The position numbers and the translations under genes are program-made. A stretch of 64,000 nt of DNA, taken from positions 62,001 to 126,000 of the forward strand of contig NZ_AWFD01000001.1 in the NCBI RefSeq assembly GCF_000682735.1, written 5' to 3'. The notes beneath the pieces were generated by a model, which was not told the origin of the DNA, made no database searches, and saw only the letters and a program-made list of their open reading frames with translations. This DNA comes from Hyphomonas sp. CY54-11-8 (GTDB taxonomy: Bacteria; Pseudomonadota; Alphaproteobacteria; Caulobacterales; Hyphomonadaceae). Below are positions 63,269 to 64,000 of the stretch, piece by piece. Each line of letters starts with the position of its first letter. The stretch's first letter is position 1.

Positions 63269-64000
63269 ATGACTATTCAAACACCCGCCCCGAACGCCGA
63301 ACTCGCCGAAACCATGCTGCAACTGGGCCGCAACGCCCGGGCAGCGTCGCGCGCGCTCGGTAAACTGACCGCTGATGACCGTACCCGTGGCCTGAAAGCC
63401 ATTGCGGCCGCCATTCGCGACGCCGCGCCGGACATTCTGGCTGCGAACGCCGAGGACATGGAAGCTGCCCGCGAAAAAGGCCTCGACGCCGCGATGCTCG
63501 ACCGGCTGGCGCTGGACGAGGCGCGCGTCGAAGGCATTGCCAGCGGTGTCGAAGCCGTGGCTGGCCTGCCGGACCCGATTGGCCGCGAACTTGCTCGCTG
63601 GACGGTGCCGTCCGGGCTGGACATCGCCCGGGTGTCCGTGCCGCTCGGCGTGATCGGCATCATCTATGAGAGCCGCCCGAATGTGACGGCAGACGCCGGT
63701 GCGCTGTGCCTGCGCTCCGGCAATGCCGCGATCCTGCGCTGCGGCTCGGAAAGTGCCTTGTCGTCCCGGGCGCTTGTCAGCGCCATGCGCGGCGCGCTTG
63801 AGAAGGAAGGCCTGCCGCAGGCCGCAATCCAGCTGGTACCGACACAGGACCGCGAAGCCGTCGGCCACCTCCTGTCAGGCCTTGAAGGCGATGTCGACGT
63901 GATCGTGCCGCGCGGCGGACGCGGTCTTGTCGAACGCGTGCAGATGGATGCCCGCGTGCCGGTGATCGGCCACCTCGAAGGCCTCTGCCATGTCTATGTC
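63269..64000 (+). CDS. proA: Glutamate-5-semialdehyde dehydrogenase, 5' part
   Basis: First 244 codons of a gamma-glutamyl phosphate reductase (proline synthesis), cut by the window end. MTIQTPAPNAELAET is followed by LGRNARAASRALGKL, then VPLGVIGIIYESRPNVTADAGALCLRSGNAAILRCGSE, typical of the ProA aldehyde-dehydrogenase-like fold, which has the catalytic Cys beyond the cut. An ATG at 63263 is two codons upstream and possible. The frame is open to the last base. Confidence 0.95.
   Translation, partial: MTIQTPAPNAELAETMLQLGRNARAASRALGKLTADDRTRGLKAIAAAIRDAAPDILAANAEDMEAAREKGLDAAMLDRLALDEARVEGIASGVEAVAGLPDPIGRELARWTVPSGLDIARVSVPLGVIGIIYESRPNVTADAGALCLRSGNAAILRCGSESALSSRALVSAMRGALEKEGLPQAAIQLVPTQDREAVGHLLSGLEGDVDVIVPRGGRGLVERVQMDARVPVIGHLEGLCHVYV

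Overview
The window looks like a piece of a high-GC alphaproteobacterial chromosome, most likely from the Hyphomonadaceae (Hyphomonas or Henriciella type). The assignment rests on gene order (phoH-ybeY-corC-lnt after miaB; rimP-nusA-ylxR-infB-rbfA-truB; Suv3-like helicase-S4-fdxA-carD), on the fused YlxR-L7Ae protein, on a roughly 89-residue S15 and a 94-residue L28, and on TTAAC-type motifs near promoters that recall CtrA half sites. I see no rRNA, convincing tRNA, insertion sequence, prophage or CRISPR array. The content is overwhelmingly housekeeping and ordinary metabolism.

Layout. 0-10.5 kb: rpmB with a strong terminator, a lipoprotein amidohydrolase, cobS and cobT flanking a dienelactone hydrolase, a minus-strand enoyl-CoA hydratase/HMG-CoA lyase pair, hisI, then an exported metallo-beta-lactamase-fold protein and a GH16 lipoprotein. 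10.5-17.7 kb: acyl-CoA dehydrogenase, SDR, glutathione-transferase-like protein, an Ada-like alkyltransferase lacking the usual N-terminal domain, a membrane protein, a glyoxalase-family protein and an alanine/glycine symporter. 17.9-24.5 kb: miaB-phoH-ybeY-corC-lnt, an XRE regulator and trmB. 24.6-34.1 kb: a cold-shock gene with a structured leader, then the transcription/translation operon rimP-nusA-ylxR/L7Ae-infB-rbfA-truB, interrupted by three small membrane proteins. 34.1-35.9 kb: an alcohol dehydrogenase and an AT-rich island that separates truB from rpsO. 35.9-38.4 kb: rpsO-pnp with two clear terminators. 38.5-43.1 kb: a mix of single genes (START-fold protein, PLP decarboxylase, uridine kinase, CAP-domain protein, nitroreductase, YjhX-type protein). 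43.3-48.3 kb: fabA-fabI, SH3 protein, hydroxyacid dehydrogenase, and a zinc-ribbon/hpt/helical-protein operon. 48.3-54.6 kb: ftsE-ftsX-ydcF-plsC-DUF2125-alkA in a tightly overlapped run, then an HNH protein and an LpxH-like phosphoesterase. 54.7-60 kb: Suv3-like helicase, S4 protein, TerB-like protein, FdxA and CarD. 60-64 kb: small proteins, structured intergenic DNA, an acyl-CoA synthetase and the 5' part of proA.

How the genes work together. The strongest functional blocks are RNA metabolism and ribosome assembly (miaB, phoH, ybeY, rimP, nusA, infB, rbfA, truB, pnp, the helicase and the S4 protein) and the cell envelope (lnt, fabA/fabI, ftsEX, plsC, LpxH-like protein, acyl-CoA metabolism). 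I did not find an obviously new biological system. The most worthwhile leads are the orphan cobS/cobT pair with a hydrolase gene between them, the three membrane-anchored, possibly PH-fold proteins inside the translation operon, the AT-rich island at 35.3-35.7 kb, the repeated GTTAAC sites upstream of carD, and several structured leaders and intergenic hairpins.
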